NCBI GenBank assembly: GCA_001692895.1
Contig: KV748180.1
Location: 2,598,195-2,662,194, forward strand
Direction of reading: 5' to 3'
Source: Cenococcum geophilum 1.58
Taxonomy: Eukaryota; Ascomycota; Dothideomycetes; Gloniales; Gloniaceae
Length of the DNA stretch: 64,000 nucleotides
Shown piece after piece: positions 22,383 to 32,815 of this stretch (positions are counted from its first letter, which is position 1; every line of letters begins with the position of its first letter). Made by a program: the position numbers and the translations under genes. The notes under the pieces were generated by a model. It saw nothing but the letters and a program-made list of their open reading frames with translations, had not been told where the DNA came from and searched no databases.

Positions 22383-23730
22383 TTTCTGAGCCACCGTCTA
22401 CGAAACATCTGTCGCAGAAGGTTGTAATATATGATTTGGATAAGAGGAATGCCGGCCGAATGAAGTTCTGCATCTGAAGCCTGACTGGGATGTTCTTTTT
22501 CAGCGCTGATGAGCTTCAGGCCTCTCGAGTTTCGGTAGACACTTAAGGTAAGACAAAACAAATCGTGGTAAGTTGTAAAGGTAAATCTGCCTCCCGCGAT
22601 TAAGCTCACTGGGACTTTCTCAAGGAACTTTGAAGGCATCTTGCCCTCTTCGTTCTTACGCACTATGTTCCGTTTCGGGAATGCTGACCGTAGACAGAAA
22701 GGCAAGAACAATAAAGACTGCAGGCTCCGGATTCGGAACTTCAAAGACAGGACTTGAAAGGGCTTATGGAGGTGTAAAATGAGAAGGAGCGAGAGAAAAT
22801 AGTTCAGCATCAGCTCGGATTGATTGTGATATTTGATGAATTATGGTAGATTGCAAAGAATTTAATCTCCTTTGTTGAGTAGAGGTATTGAAAATTCGTC
22901 CTCGTGGTATCGATAAGGATTTAGCCAATAGAATCAATAGAATTTAAGGGCGTGCTCAGAAATATAAGGTTGATTTTGGCGTTCCTGCACGGACCACTTA
23001 CGTTGAGGACGCCACCGTGCCAAGGGCTAACTTTCCACGAACAATGTGTTAGAAAACAATGACTCTGTAGAATAGTTAACGGCACATAATGAATTGAGTT
23101 CGTTGGTGTTTTGTATGATGGCTAAGATTAAATGCAATCGAATAAACGGTGAGGCAAGGTACATGTGGGAAACGTGGGCGGGATGGAGTGACAAACATTG
23201 CGGCTCTGCATGGTCTCGTGACTTGTCAGCACTGTTGGTGTTTCAAAGATCTAGATGCTTGGCTGAAGACGTACCGGAGGTTTTGCTGACTGGAATGCGC
23301 TAATGCCACTAACGGACTGTCGGTTGCATCCTTATGCAATGCATGACTTCGACGCTTGCATTCCTCTGATTGCGGCCCAACACCGCGCAGGAATGAAAAC
23401 ATATCACTGGCATCTCGGTCATCTATCCGATCGATAGGACCAAGGCTTATTTCTAAAGTATGCGGCCATTTTCCTGTTCAAGCATACAAGAATATTGATC
23501 ACTCGCACCAATTGCCCAATCAAAAAATACACGGGATACGTCGGATTGGAGGATATATGAAAGTCGAAACACGGCCACAGAAGACCCAAGTTGGTGGGTT
23601 AAACACAACAAGCATCGCAAGCAACCGGTGCTTCTGAATGAATAGACCATGCCTTTAGCCATTTCCGGTGTTGCACAAAAAATCACAATTGAAAGTGTAG
23701 TCGTCTCACTAAGCAATTCCCTCCACCGCT
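22383..23730. other. Intergenic region
   Basis: A minus-strand open frame at 22379-22810 just upstream of the F-box-like gene contains LSVYRNSRGLKLISAEKEH but no family motif; it is more likely 5' leader or chance. The remainder to the calmodulin stop holds only short overlapping frames. No RNA gene is seen. Confidence 0.4.
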
Positions 23731-24696
23731 TTACTTCTGCATCATCAGCTGCACGAACTCGTTATCTGGGAAGATTGGGTTAGTGCTGGCATCAAAAATA
23801 AAGTCACCGGTACCATACAGTCGATCCTTCCATCGCCATCTTGATCAGCCTCACGGATCATCTCGTCAACCTCGTCATCCGTCAACTTCTCACCAATAGA
23901 AGTCATAACGTGGCGTAACTCGGCGGCCGAAATGAAGCCATTGTTGTCACGATCAAACACCTTGAATGCTTCCCGAATCTCCTCCTCAGAGTCGGTGTCC
24001 TTCATTTTTCGAGCCATCATTGTGAGGAATTCTGCGTTCCATTTTAATCAGCACGCTTCACGAGAATTCCAGGATTGAGGGATTATACCTGGGAAGTCGA
24101 TGGTGCCGTTGTTATCAGCATCCACCTCGTTAATCATATCTTGCAGCTCAGACTCGCTTGGGTTCTGGCCTAGCGACCTCATGACTGTGCCCAATTCCTT
24201 TGTTGTGATCTGACCTGCAAGAAAGATGCATGTTAGCAACATGCGATTCAGCCTTCGAGGCCACCAGTGACCCTTCCCAACAAGGCTGACGCTATTAGGG
24301 CACCCTTGTATGATCGGCGGAGAGAGAGCGGCGGTGAGGGAGGAGGTAGGTCAGAGCTGACACTGGTATTTGAGGTTGTCGATGGAGGCTTCGGGATACA
24401 GGGAGTCTACTGACCATCGCCATCTTTGTCCTGAGAGCATTCATACACGTTAGCACATGAGCCCAACCCGGCGTTTCAGCCAACAATCAGGCAGAAACGA
24501 ACGTGAAATGAAAGAAGGGAAGGTAAACTCACAAATAGAGAAAAGGCCTCCTTAAACTCAGAGACCTGTTCCTCAGTCAAGGAATCGGCCTGTCATGTCT
24601 TGTCAGCGCATCTTCAGGCCCATGCGTGAAGCGTTATCGTGATGTTTTTTTTGCGAAGGCGGGGTATGAGAATGGCGTCAGGGAGGCACAAACCAT
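23731..24696 (-). CDS. Calmodulin
   Basis: Calmodulin is the cytosolic Ca2+ sensor that activates calcineurin and CaM kinases. Six exons (minus): 24696-24694, 24589-24533, 24430-24415, 24214-24089, 24031-23819 and 23765-23731, joining to exactly 149 codons plus stop, the canonical length. Exon 1 is the ATG alone, a layout known for fungal calmodulin genes, and exon 3 is 16 nt. The four EF-hand loops are visible: [37 protein letters not shown] and [13 protein letters not shown], each with acidic residues at positions 1, 3 and 12. The protein ends VQLMMQK. The linker reads [20 protein letters not shown]. The single longest frames miss four of six exons, so a short-ORF call would lose the gene. 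It is transcribed away from the t-SNARE gene with 408 bases between starts. Confidence 0.97.
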
Positions 24697-25104
24697 GGTT
24701 AAAGATAGTGTCCGCGGGGATAGTAGTATTATCTGTGTGTTGATGGTGAGACTAGGCGTAAATAAAAGCTGTCTTTGGAATTGCGAGTGGTGACGATAGA
24801 GAAAGATGGTAGGTGGTGTAGGCTGCGAGTTGGAAATGAAATGAGGGCTGAAATGTCCCGCTTTCCTGACTGCGCCCACCAAGCCCCCAAATCACCTCCT
24901 TCTGGCGGGAAGTGCCGCCAATTAACCATCATTTGCCTTGTCTGCCTCGCTTGCCGCGCCCCTGCCGATGCGGCTCATGCTCCACGTGAAGCCAGCAGGC
25001 TGACATACAACACCAAGTGCTATTATTCAACTTGCATATCCAAACTGTTTGGGCCTTTAGTTCCTACCATGTTCTAAGAGCCTAGACGCTCCCATGCCAA
25101 CGCT
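24697..25104. promoter_or_regulatory. Shared divergent promoter region, calmodulin / Tlg2
   Basis: The two start codons face away from each other across 408 bases, so both promoters and 5' leaders lie here. A CACGTG box is at 24983-24988. The calmodulin-proximal side (24700-24790) has pyrimidine-rich tracts on the coding strand, common in fungal leaders. No TATA box is evident. Co-regulation is a possibility and not shown. Confidence 0.5.
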
Positions 25105-26417
25105 ATGTGGCGGGACCGAACAAACCTGTACGCTAATTTCACTCCCTGGGTTGCTGGAATTGGCTGACGTATCCTGAACAGCTTCATTTCCTACCGTCAG
25201 TCGTATTCGCACCATCCTGCAAAGAAACCTCGATATGGCGGTCCTCCTTCCAGTGGCTTTGGTGATAATGCGCGGGCATCCGAGGAGCGTCGGGGACTCA
25301 TGTCCGCTAGCGCATTTGAGGATGATGGTGATGCGGTGATTGAGATGGATTTACTGCCTCCCCGGTGGCTGGACATCCAGGACGAAGTCACAGAATATCT
25401 CGCAGACATTTCCAAACAGAACAGAAGGCTGGAGCAGTTGCATCAGAAACATGTTCTCCCTGGCTTCGACGATGAAGATGTCAAGAAGCGAGAAGAGCAA
25501 GAAATCGAGCAGTTGACCCAAGAAATCACTCGTGGCTTCCAAAGCTGTCAAAAGGCGATTCAGCGGATCGAGATGATGGTGCGTGAGGCAATACAGCTTG
25601 GGAATATAAGTAAAGGGGAAGAGACCATGGCCAAAAACCTTAAAATCTCCTTAGCGTCAAGAGTCGGAGAAGTGAGCGCAATGTTTAGGAAGAAGCAGTC
25701 AGCATATCTTAAGAGTATGCTCTTCTCATACCTCTGTTTGCATGTATGCTTTCCGCCAGTGGCTGATACCAATCTACAGAACTCCGCGCCCTTGGAGGTC
25801 TCACCTCGCCTTTTCGCTCTCCAACGCCTATACAGAATCCCTACAACGACGTAGCCCTCCAAGAGTCCGATGCCGACCGCTCCTTCTCGCAATCTACGCT
25901 CCAGCAAACCGCTCAAAAACGACTCACCCATGACCCAAATGCCACCCTCATTGCGCAGCGCGAACGCGAAATCGAAGACATTGCCCAAGGTATTATCGAA
26001 CTCGCCAACATATTTCAAGAACTACAAACAATGGTCATCGACCAAGGCAGTATGCTTGATCGTATTGATTATAACGTTGAGCGTATGGCTGTAGATGTGA
26101 AAGCCGCAGACAAAGAACTCACCGTAGCAACGGGATACCAACGACGAAGCATCAAGCGGAAGGTTATTCTCCTCTTATTGATCTTAGTCGCAGGCATGTT
26201 CATTCTTCTCTCCTTGAAATTAAGTAGAAAGGAAGGCAGCAGTCCGCTTCCGGCTCCTCCGGTACCCGAAACCCCGGGCTCCCCGCCTGCGCCTCCCCAG
26301 TTTGCTGATCGAGGCTCCTTGAGTGCACGAGTAGTGCCATTGCGACCAAGCAAAGACTGGCATCGACGGAAGAGGAGGTTATGGCAGGGAATGAAGGAAG
26401 ATGTTATAGCATTGTAA
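25105..26417 (+). CDS. TLG2: Qa-SNARE of the Tlg2/syntaxin-16 type
   Basis: Tlg2-type syntaxins act at the trans-Golgi/endosome to drive vesicle fusion. Three exons, 25105-25127, 25182-25714 and 25780-26417, give 397 residues. Exon 1 encodes MWRDRTNL, joined to FISYRQSYSHHPAKKPRYGG, the typical N-terminus of fungal Tlg2 (the region that binds the Vps45 SM protein in yeast); a start at the later ATG (25300) would lose it. The Habc-like helices follow (WLDIQDEVTEYLADISKQNR). The SNARE motif spans about 242-304 with the zero-layer Gln274 in MVIDQGSMLDRID, followed by a basic stretch and a membrane anchor VILLLLILVAGMFILLSLKL (314-333). After the anchor there is a Pro-rich and basic tail of about 64 residues, which is the usual layout for Tlg2 but would be luminal. 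The gene borders the repeat block on its 3' side. Confidence 0.93.
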
Positions 26418-27002
26418 TCGTGTAATATCTCTGTACCATACCTTCCAATGAAAGAAATATTCTTTCAAATGAAAGACCTTTCCTTGCCTCGGCCAAATAC
26501 AATAATTGTCAATCTGCTCATGCTTGGTAGCGAACTTCGCTCCGCATCTGCAGGCGTAAGTTAGTAAATCATTCTCTTGGTCCCGGCATAGTCGCTTCGG
26601 AAAAAGACAACCAAATGTCAGAAACCATGATCAAAAATAGAAATTTGCCGAATCCTCACCTGTTTGAACACTTTTTCTGTACTCGCGTATGCCACCACCC
26701 ATCCTCTATACTATTATATCGCCATCGCCTATTTTTTAAAGCCATTTAAAGCCTATATTTCCTATTTTAGTTAGCGCTATAGTGCATAGGAGGAGAGTTA
26801 AAGCACCTAAGAATACTGTAAAGAACACTTCTAAAGCGCCTAAAGAGGTAGACCTTACTGTTGAACCTATACCACCTATACTGACGCCTTTTACTATTAT
26901 AGAACAGCCCAAAGATCTTTAAACCTTTTTTTAATATAATCGTATACGTCGATACTATAAAGATATTCAGTAATATTCTAGCCACCCCATTTAGAGCCTT
27001 TA
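26418..27002. other. Border between gene island and repeat block
   Basis: Up to about 26700 the sequence is host-like 3' flank, including paired GAAAGAAATATTCTTTCAAA units near 26450-26470. From about 26705 CpA/TpG become rare and TpA common. A short minus-strand frame at 26767-26985 is within this AT-rich part and is not called. Confidence 0.5.
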
Positions 27003-27345
27003 TGTTACGGACGCTTTAAGTACGATGTTACGACTACTTAGAGAAGAGCTGGAAGAAGCTAGTTGGTTGATTTAAGCACGGTCCAAGATAGAGCCGATAG
27101 AGCCATGTGACAAGGAATAGTAACCAAGGTCACGTGACGTGATCTATATGATCTGTAGGATCTATATAATCCGTGACAGAGTAGATAAAGTACACATACA
27201 TTACGTACAAGAAGGATTTTATAGGAGTACGGTTGTGTATTTAAGGACCCTTAGTCCCTACCTAGATAGTTCCTTCCTTATAGTAATTCTTAGAATATAA
27301 TTAGAGTTAATCTATTAGGCAACCACTCCACCAGTTATTATTAAA
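27003..27345 (+). repeat. 5' LTR of Gypsy copy A1
   Basis: Starts TGTTAC at 27003; the end is placed by comparison with the other two copies, in which the LTR closes with TTATTATTACA. It aligns along its length with 36975-37317, with mostly C/T and G/A differences. CACGTGA-type motifs (GGTCACGTGACGTGATC near 27129) lie in the upstream half. Confidence 0.75.
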
Positions 27346-28989
27346 TTATTAACTACTATTATTTGCATTTCCTATATACCTAGCCCAATAACAAGCCTAT
27401 CGTAGTTCCTACTATAAGGTTCCGTTATATAATCACTACCTAGTTATAGTATTAAATAATAGAAAGTCAAATAATATACCACTAAAAGTAGCCACTATAA
27501 CGCTATTAACGGCGGCAACTATATTAAGGTTAGGTAACGACACTAGTATAGCAGATACTAACTTATAGTAACCTATAACGGTTAGATAACTATAAAAGAT
27601 AGTTAACTAGCTAATAGAAAATAATATAATGTTAGAAAATAGGCTTAATAGGATTAGAGTAGCAAAGACTAAATTACTATTAATTAAAAGGTACTTAGGC
27701 GAAAAATTTAAACTTAAGGGATTTCTTATATAAATGCACTTTAAGGTTATATAGAAAGGGGTAAAACTACCAATACCTATAGATCAAATAGCCTATATGG
27801 GACTATTCCTATTAGGAAGAGCACTTAAGTAGTTTAAGCCTTACCTTATAGAGATATAGGCAAACGGAATAACAACTATTAATTAGGAGGTGTAATTTAT
27901 ATTCTTAAGCTAGGAAGGGTTTATAGAGCGACTTATATAAGTATTTAGAGACCTAGAGGCAGTAACTATAGCGGAAAGAAAACTCTAAAATATTATATAA
28001 CGAACCTTAGCAATTAAGTACATAATATAATTTTAGACGTTAGTAATATAAGTTAAGTAAAATAATAAGGCGCTTATAGCATAGTATAAATAGGGACTTA
28101 AGGCTAAAGTCTAGGACGTAATTATCCTAATAAAAGATACGGAAACCCTATAGGAGTTAATAGATTAAGCAATTAAGATTAATAATTAGATCTACTAAAG
28201 GGAACAGGCTAAGAGAGGTTAGGATAAAGTTTTATAGTTATATAAGGTATAGAGTATATAATAACTAAAGCTAAGTTAAAAACTATAGTATAGCGTAGAG
28301 CTAATAGACCTAAGTAGTACTAGAGAATCTAGAAGATAAAATAAAAAATTATAGAAACCTAAGGGATAAGGATTAAGTAATTAAAGGTCTAAGGAGCAAA
28401 GGCCAAATTAGGGATCTTAGCAGTAGAAGATATTTAGGCAGACTCCATAATAAGAAAAATGGTTTAAAGAGGGAGCTTATATAAATTATAGGAAATAAGG
28501 TTATTATATTAGAGACTATAAAAATAGTTAGAGTTACTATATAGTAAAAGGGATAAGGCTAGTAGATAATATATACGTATAAAGGGATAATAATATGCTA
28601 CAAGGAACAAAGGAATATTTAATTAAAAGTTTCGCGTTTTATTATAATAACATATACCAAATTTATAAGGATGCTAAGTACGGCGCAAGCTATTAGCTAT
28701 AGGAGCTATACTTAGCAGAGTATAAAGGAACTAATAAACTAGTTCACAGATCGGACATTAAGGACGATAAATTTAATAAAGGCGAAACATTTTATAATAA
28801 TAAGGTAATAAAGGCGGTTTATTAGAAATATATAGCTATCAGAAATGTTATAATAAAGGTAGAGGATAATTCCACTATAGAATAGGGAATATTAGTAGGG
28901 ATTAAAACCCCACTAAATACGATGTCTATTGCTTTATAAGACGTAAGAAAAGTAGAATAGTAAACTACTTCGGCACTTAATAAAGGTAA

Positions 28990-29215
28990 AAGGCTACAAG
29001 CTTAAGATTTTTAAGACAAGATAAGAGATAACTAAGATTCTTAAGATAAGATAAGGTAAGCTTAAGGACCTATAATAGACAATAACCGATAGAGCAGAGC
29101 AATAGCTTAGTTTAGTAATATATAAATAAGCTTAGGACGAAGTTTCCTAAAGGTATAAGATTCTTAAGACAAGATAAGTAAGATTTAAGACTCTTAAGAT
29201 AAGATAAGAACACTA
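28990..29215 (+). repeat. Imperfect short tandem units inside Gypsy A copies
   Basis: The unit TAAGATTCTTAAGAYAAGAT recurs four to five times with spacers (near 29005, 29035, 29155, 29190). The same block is present in copy A2 at about 38975-39190, so it belongs to the family and is not a later local expansion. Confidence 0.6.
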
Positions 29216-31213
29216 AATAAGCTTAGTTAGACTAAGGCTGGAGCTAAGCTTAAGTTAGAGGTAAGCTTAGGATTAAAGAATCTAAGGGATTAGGAATTTG
29301 GGGTATAAATAAAGACATCTATATATAAAGGATAAAGGATTAGAGAATCTACGATATAAATAGTAACTAGATTAGGAGACAAATATATAGACCTAGAGGA
29401 TTTACTAGGGGAATAAAGTATTTAGCCTAAAGATTGAAAAACTAATACTAAGATTAAAAAGTAAGAAGACTTTAAGGATCTATTTATAAGATATAAACTA
29501 AAGGAAACCATAGAAGAGTTTAGATAAAAAATCATTATATAGTAAGGACAGAAACTAGATAAGAGATCTAGTATATTAGGATATATAAGGGACAGAGCAC
29601 TAGTATAAAGAATTACTAATAGGCCTAGGGCAGGCACATTAAGAGCTAAGTGGCTTACTAAACTAGAAAACGAAGAGGATTTAGGGATCCCTATTAGGTT
29701 TAAAGAACGATATATAAAGGGCTCTTATAATATAGTAATAAGAAGATACTTCCTTACGGATAAGCCGTATATACTTTAACAGCTATACTAAAAGTGGTAT
29801 AGACAGCGATATAATAATAAGTAGGAAGATTTCTATATATAGCTGGACGAAAAAGTTATCTAAGACCACTTAATTATAGAGAAGGCTATAACGTATATTA
29901 AAGAAGCCTTAATTATAATATTAAAGGATCTAAAAGAGCGTTTAGAGGACTAAAGAAGTAAAAGGCGTATCTTAGTACCTATAAATAAAGTTATAACGTT
30001 TAGATTAACATAATAGAGGTTTAAACTTAAAGATAAAGACGAATTAAGAGTTAACCCGAAGCACTTAGTACACTATATACTATTATAGATTGTATATATA
30101 GACAATATATACAAAATGCACAAGAATCTAAAGGAAAAGAATTGGAAATACCCTATAAGGATATATTAGGCACTAGAAGAGTAATAGTATAGAAATACCA
30201 AGTATATATATAGCTAGCATTTAATAGAAGTTTAGAAGTTAGGAGACTTAATACTTTAACTAGAAAGATTCCTTATAGAAGAATACTTAGATAGATAATA
30301 GTAGTGGGAATACCTAGAAAACACGTATCTATAGTATATAGAAGATAAAAAGCAAACTAGGTATTAGCTAAAGAGCGAGCTAAGTATAATAGGATTAAGT
30401 AGCTAATAGTTAGAAAAATAGAGGCCTATAGGACTAAAGGGAGCCAGTAGTAAAGCCTTAGACCCTTAAAGGAATTTAAGGACAATACCTAAATTTATAA
30501 GTTAAGTAGTAAGATTAACGGTTTAAAGCACTAATAAATAGTAGAGTAACGCGAAACTATAGCTTACTAATAGTAATTAAAAGAATGGGATTACCTTACA
30601 AATAGAAGGAGCAACCTTATCTATTAGTTATAATTTTAGGAGATCTAATAGCCTATAGAGGAGGGATTATTAATCTTAAAATAGGTCCTATTTAGATAAC
30701 CATTAAAGGAAGACGAATTAAGATGTTTTTTAATATCCTACCGTTAGGACGGGATAAGGCAGTATTAGGGATGCCTTAGTTATAGGAATATAATTTAAAG
30801 ATCGACTAGATTATAGGTTAAGTTAATATTAGAGATACTTAATACCGTAAAATATAATAGTAAACTAAGTTAGTATAGTACTAAGTTAGAGCGATATATA
30901 AAGAGACTAAGCGAGGCTTAAGTTATATACTAAAGAGATACTATAAGTATAGCAAGAAGCTATAGAGCCTAGAAAGTAAAAAGCTAGTAGATTATATAGT
31001 ATGGGACTATAAAATAGAGTTAGAACTAGGAATAAGTCTAAAGTTTTTTCCAATCTATAAGCTTACTAAGGAAGAAGGTAAAGCACTTAAAGAGTTTATC
31101 TAAGAAAATCTATAAAAGGGATATATTAGACTATTATAGTTATTAATAGGTTATCTAGTACTGTTTATACTAAAGAAGAATAGGAAACTTAGGTTATACA
31201 TTAATTATAGATA

Positions 31214-32815
31214 ACGTAGTCGGTAAGCAAGTGGGCCATGTAAGCATCTGGGCCACCGCAAAACCCCACCAAAAAACCCCAAAATCGGTCTTTAATATCT
31301 TAACAACGGCTTAATAATAAATTATAAAATTTTGTAATTAGATTTTTATACTTACCTTAAGACCTATATTAAAGTTTTAAAGTAATTTAATAAGTGGTTC
31401 TTAAGATATAATAATTTGGCTTAGATTTAAGAGCTAAATCTTAATATATTAATAATAATTCATTGCTTAACGTCCGATTCGGATCCCTATTAGGCCCACG
31501 CGGACTACTCCTTATTTACATATAGGGAGAAAACTCTATTTAAGAAAAATGAGAAAACCCCGTGATCTATCTCCCCGCCTTTTAGGACTCGCCTACTTAG
31601 CGCCTATAAGTCGCCTATGGTGCTCTACTACCTTACTATTTAACCTTCTTAGGAACTACTGCTACCGTAACAAGCCTATAGACGCGCTAGTATTACAAAC
31701 TATTACTCTACTACTATAGAGTTACTAGGGGGCACCTACTGCTTGCCCCCTTGCCTTCTATTACCATTTCCCTTATAACCCGGAACTGATTTAGCACATT
31801 TTAACTAATAAGCCACTGGGTAACCGCCTTAAGGCCTTTTTGTATTAAGAGCAGTGTATTATAGTTCTCTATGCCAGCTGCTAAGAGCATTATTTCTTAA
31901 TTGGTGCGTAGGGGGTATAGTAGTATTACGTGTTTTAGTGTCTATCTTAGCTAGCCACATTCGCATCTTAGGCTACCTACTAGGATACCCACCTAGTAAA
32001 GCCAATCTTTTAGTCCTATTATTTCTGTTCTTAAGAGTGTTACTATTATATTTTCTGCCTTTATTAGGCCTTCTTAGAGCCCTTAGGTATTTACCCCCTA
32101 TAGCATTAACTATACTATGGCTTAGGTTTGTCTTGCCTAAGTTAGCCTCTATACCTTTAACTCCCATTCGCCTCTCTAGCATTAGTCCAACCAGTATTAT
32201 ATTACGGTAGATGGTTTCCTAGCATTCTTACGTGTTCTACTTTAGCTCCTTTCTCTATCTTGCTGTTATCTTTGCTAACCTCTTACGCGTCTCCCTTCCT
32301 CCTCTATATAGGCCTGGGCCCTAAAGCGGCACTATTCTTCTTCTACTTTCTTTACCTGTTTCTCTAATATCTCTTCCCTACTTTGGAGTTGTTGGTTTAT
32401 TCTCCTACGGGGCACCCTAGGGTCCCTCCATAGTTTACTTAAGCGTGTCTTAATGTACTTTATGACATTAGAGTTGCGTTTATTTTGCGTCCTTTATATT
32501 ACAGCGGCTTTAATATATAACTGTAGGGGGGGAATATTGGATTCCTTCTCAAGCAGTGCTGTGGCCGTTCGCTTATACCCGCCTGTAATACTCCGGAGGC
32601 AGGCAGTCTGGAAATCTTAATATATTAATAATGGCTTAAGTAATTACTCTAAAACTCTAATAGAGGTCTTAAAGTAAGTATAAGAGTCTAATTATAAAAT
32701 TTTATAATTTATTATTAAGCCGTTGTTAAGATATTAAAGACCGATTTTGGGGTTTTTTGGTGGGGTTTTGCGGTGGCCCGGATGCTTGCATGGCCCACTT
32801 GCTTACCGACTACGT
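31214..32815. mobile_element. TA-flanked DNA transposon with ~190-bp terminal inverted repeats, probably Tc1/mariner-pogo (Fot-like)
   Basis: The element starts ACGTAGTCGGTAAGCAAGTG and ends with its exact reverse complement. It is flanked by TA on both sides (31212-31213 and 32816-32817). The matching site in Gypsy copy A2 (near 41205) reads GATAGTTAAATAG with no insertion, which proves the insertion and the TA duplication. The inverted repeats extend about 190 bases with a few transitions (31214 to about 31400 and about 32625 to 32815). The interior, about 1.2 kb, is less AT-rich in places. On the minus strand near 32460-32340 it reads RLSKLWRDPRVPRRRINQQL and a charged coil, like the C-terminal tail of Fot-type transposases, but no DDE domain is seen. 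It is probably a non-autonomous derivative. Confidence 0.75.

Noticed and set aside
22379-22810. Minus-strand frame of 143 codons just upstream of the F-box-like gene
   Set aside because: It overlaps the start of that gene in another frame, has no motif, and no splice pair joins it in frame that I could find.
26767-26985. 72-codon minus-strand frame at the edge of the repeat block
   Set aside because: Sequence is RIP-like and the peptide has no recognisable motif.
31854-32210. 118-codon Leu-rich frame in the 31214-32815 element
   Set aside because: Low-complexity hydrophobic text in an AT-rich relic; the opposite strand carries the more plausible transposase-like remnant.
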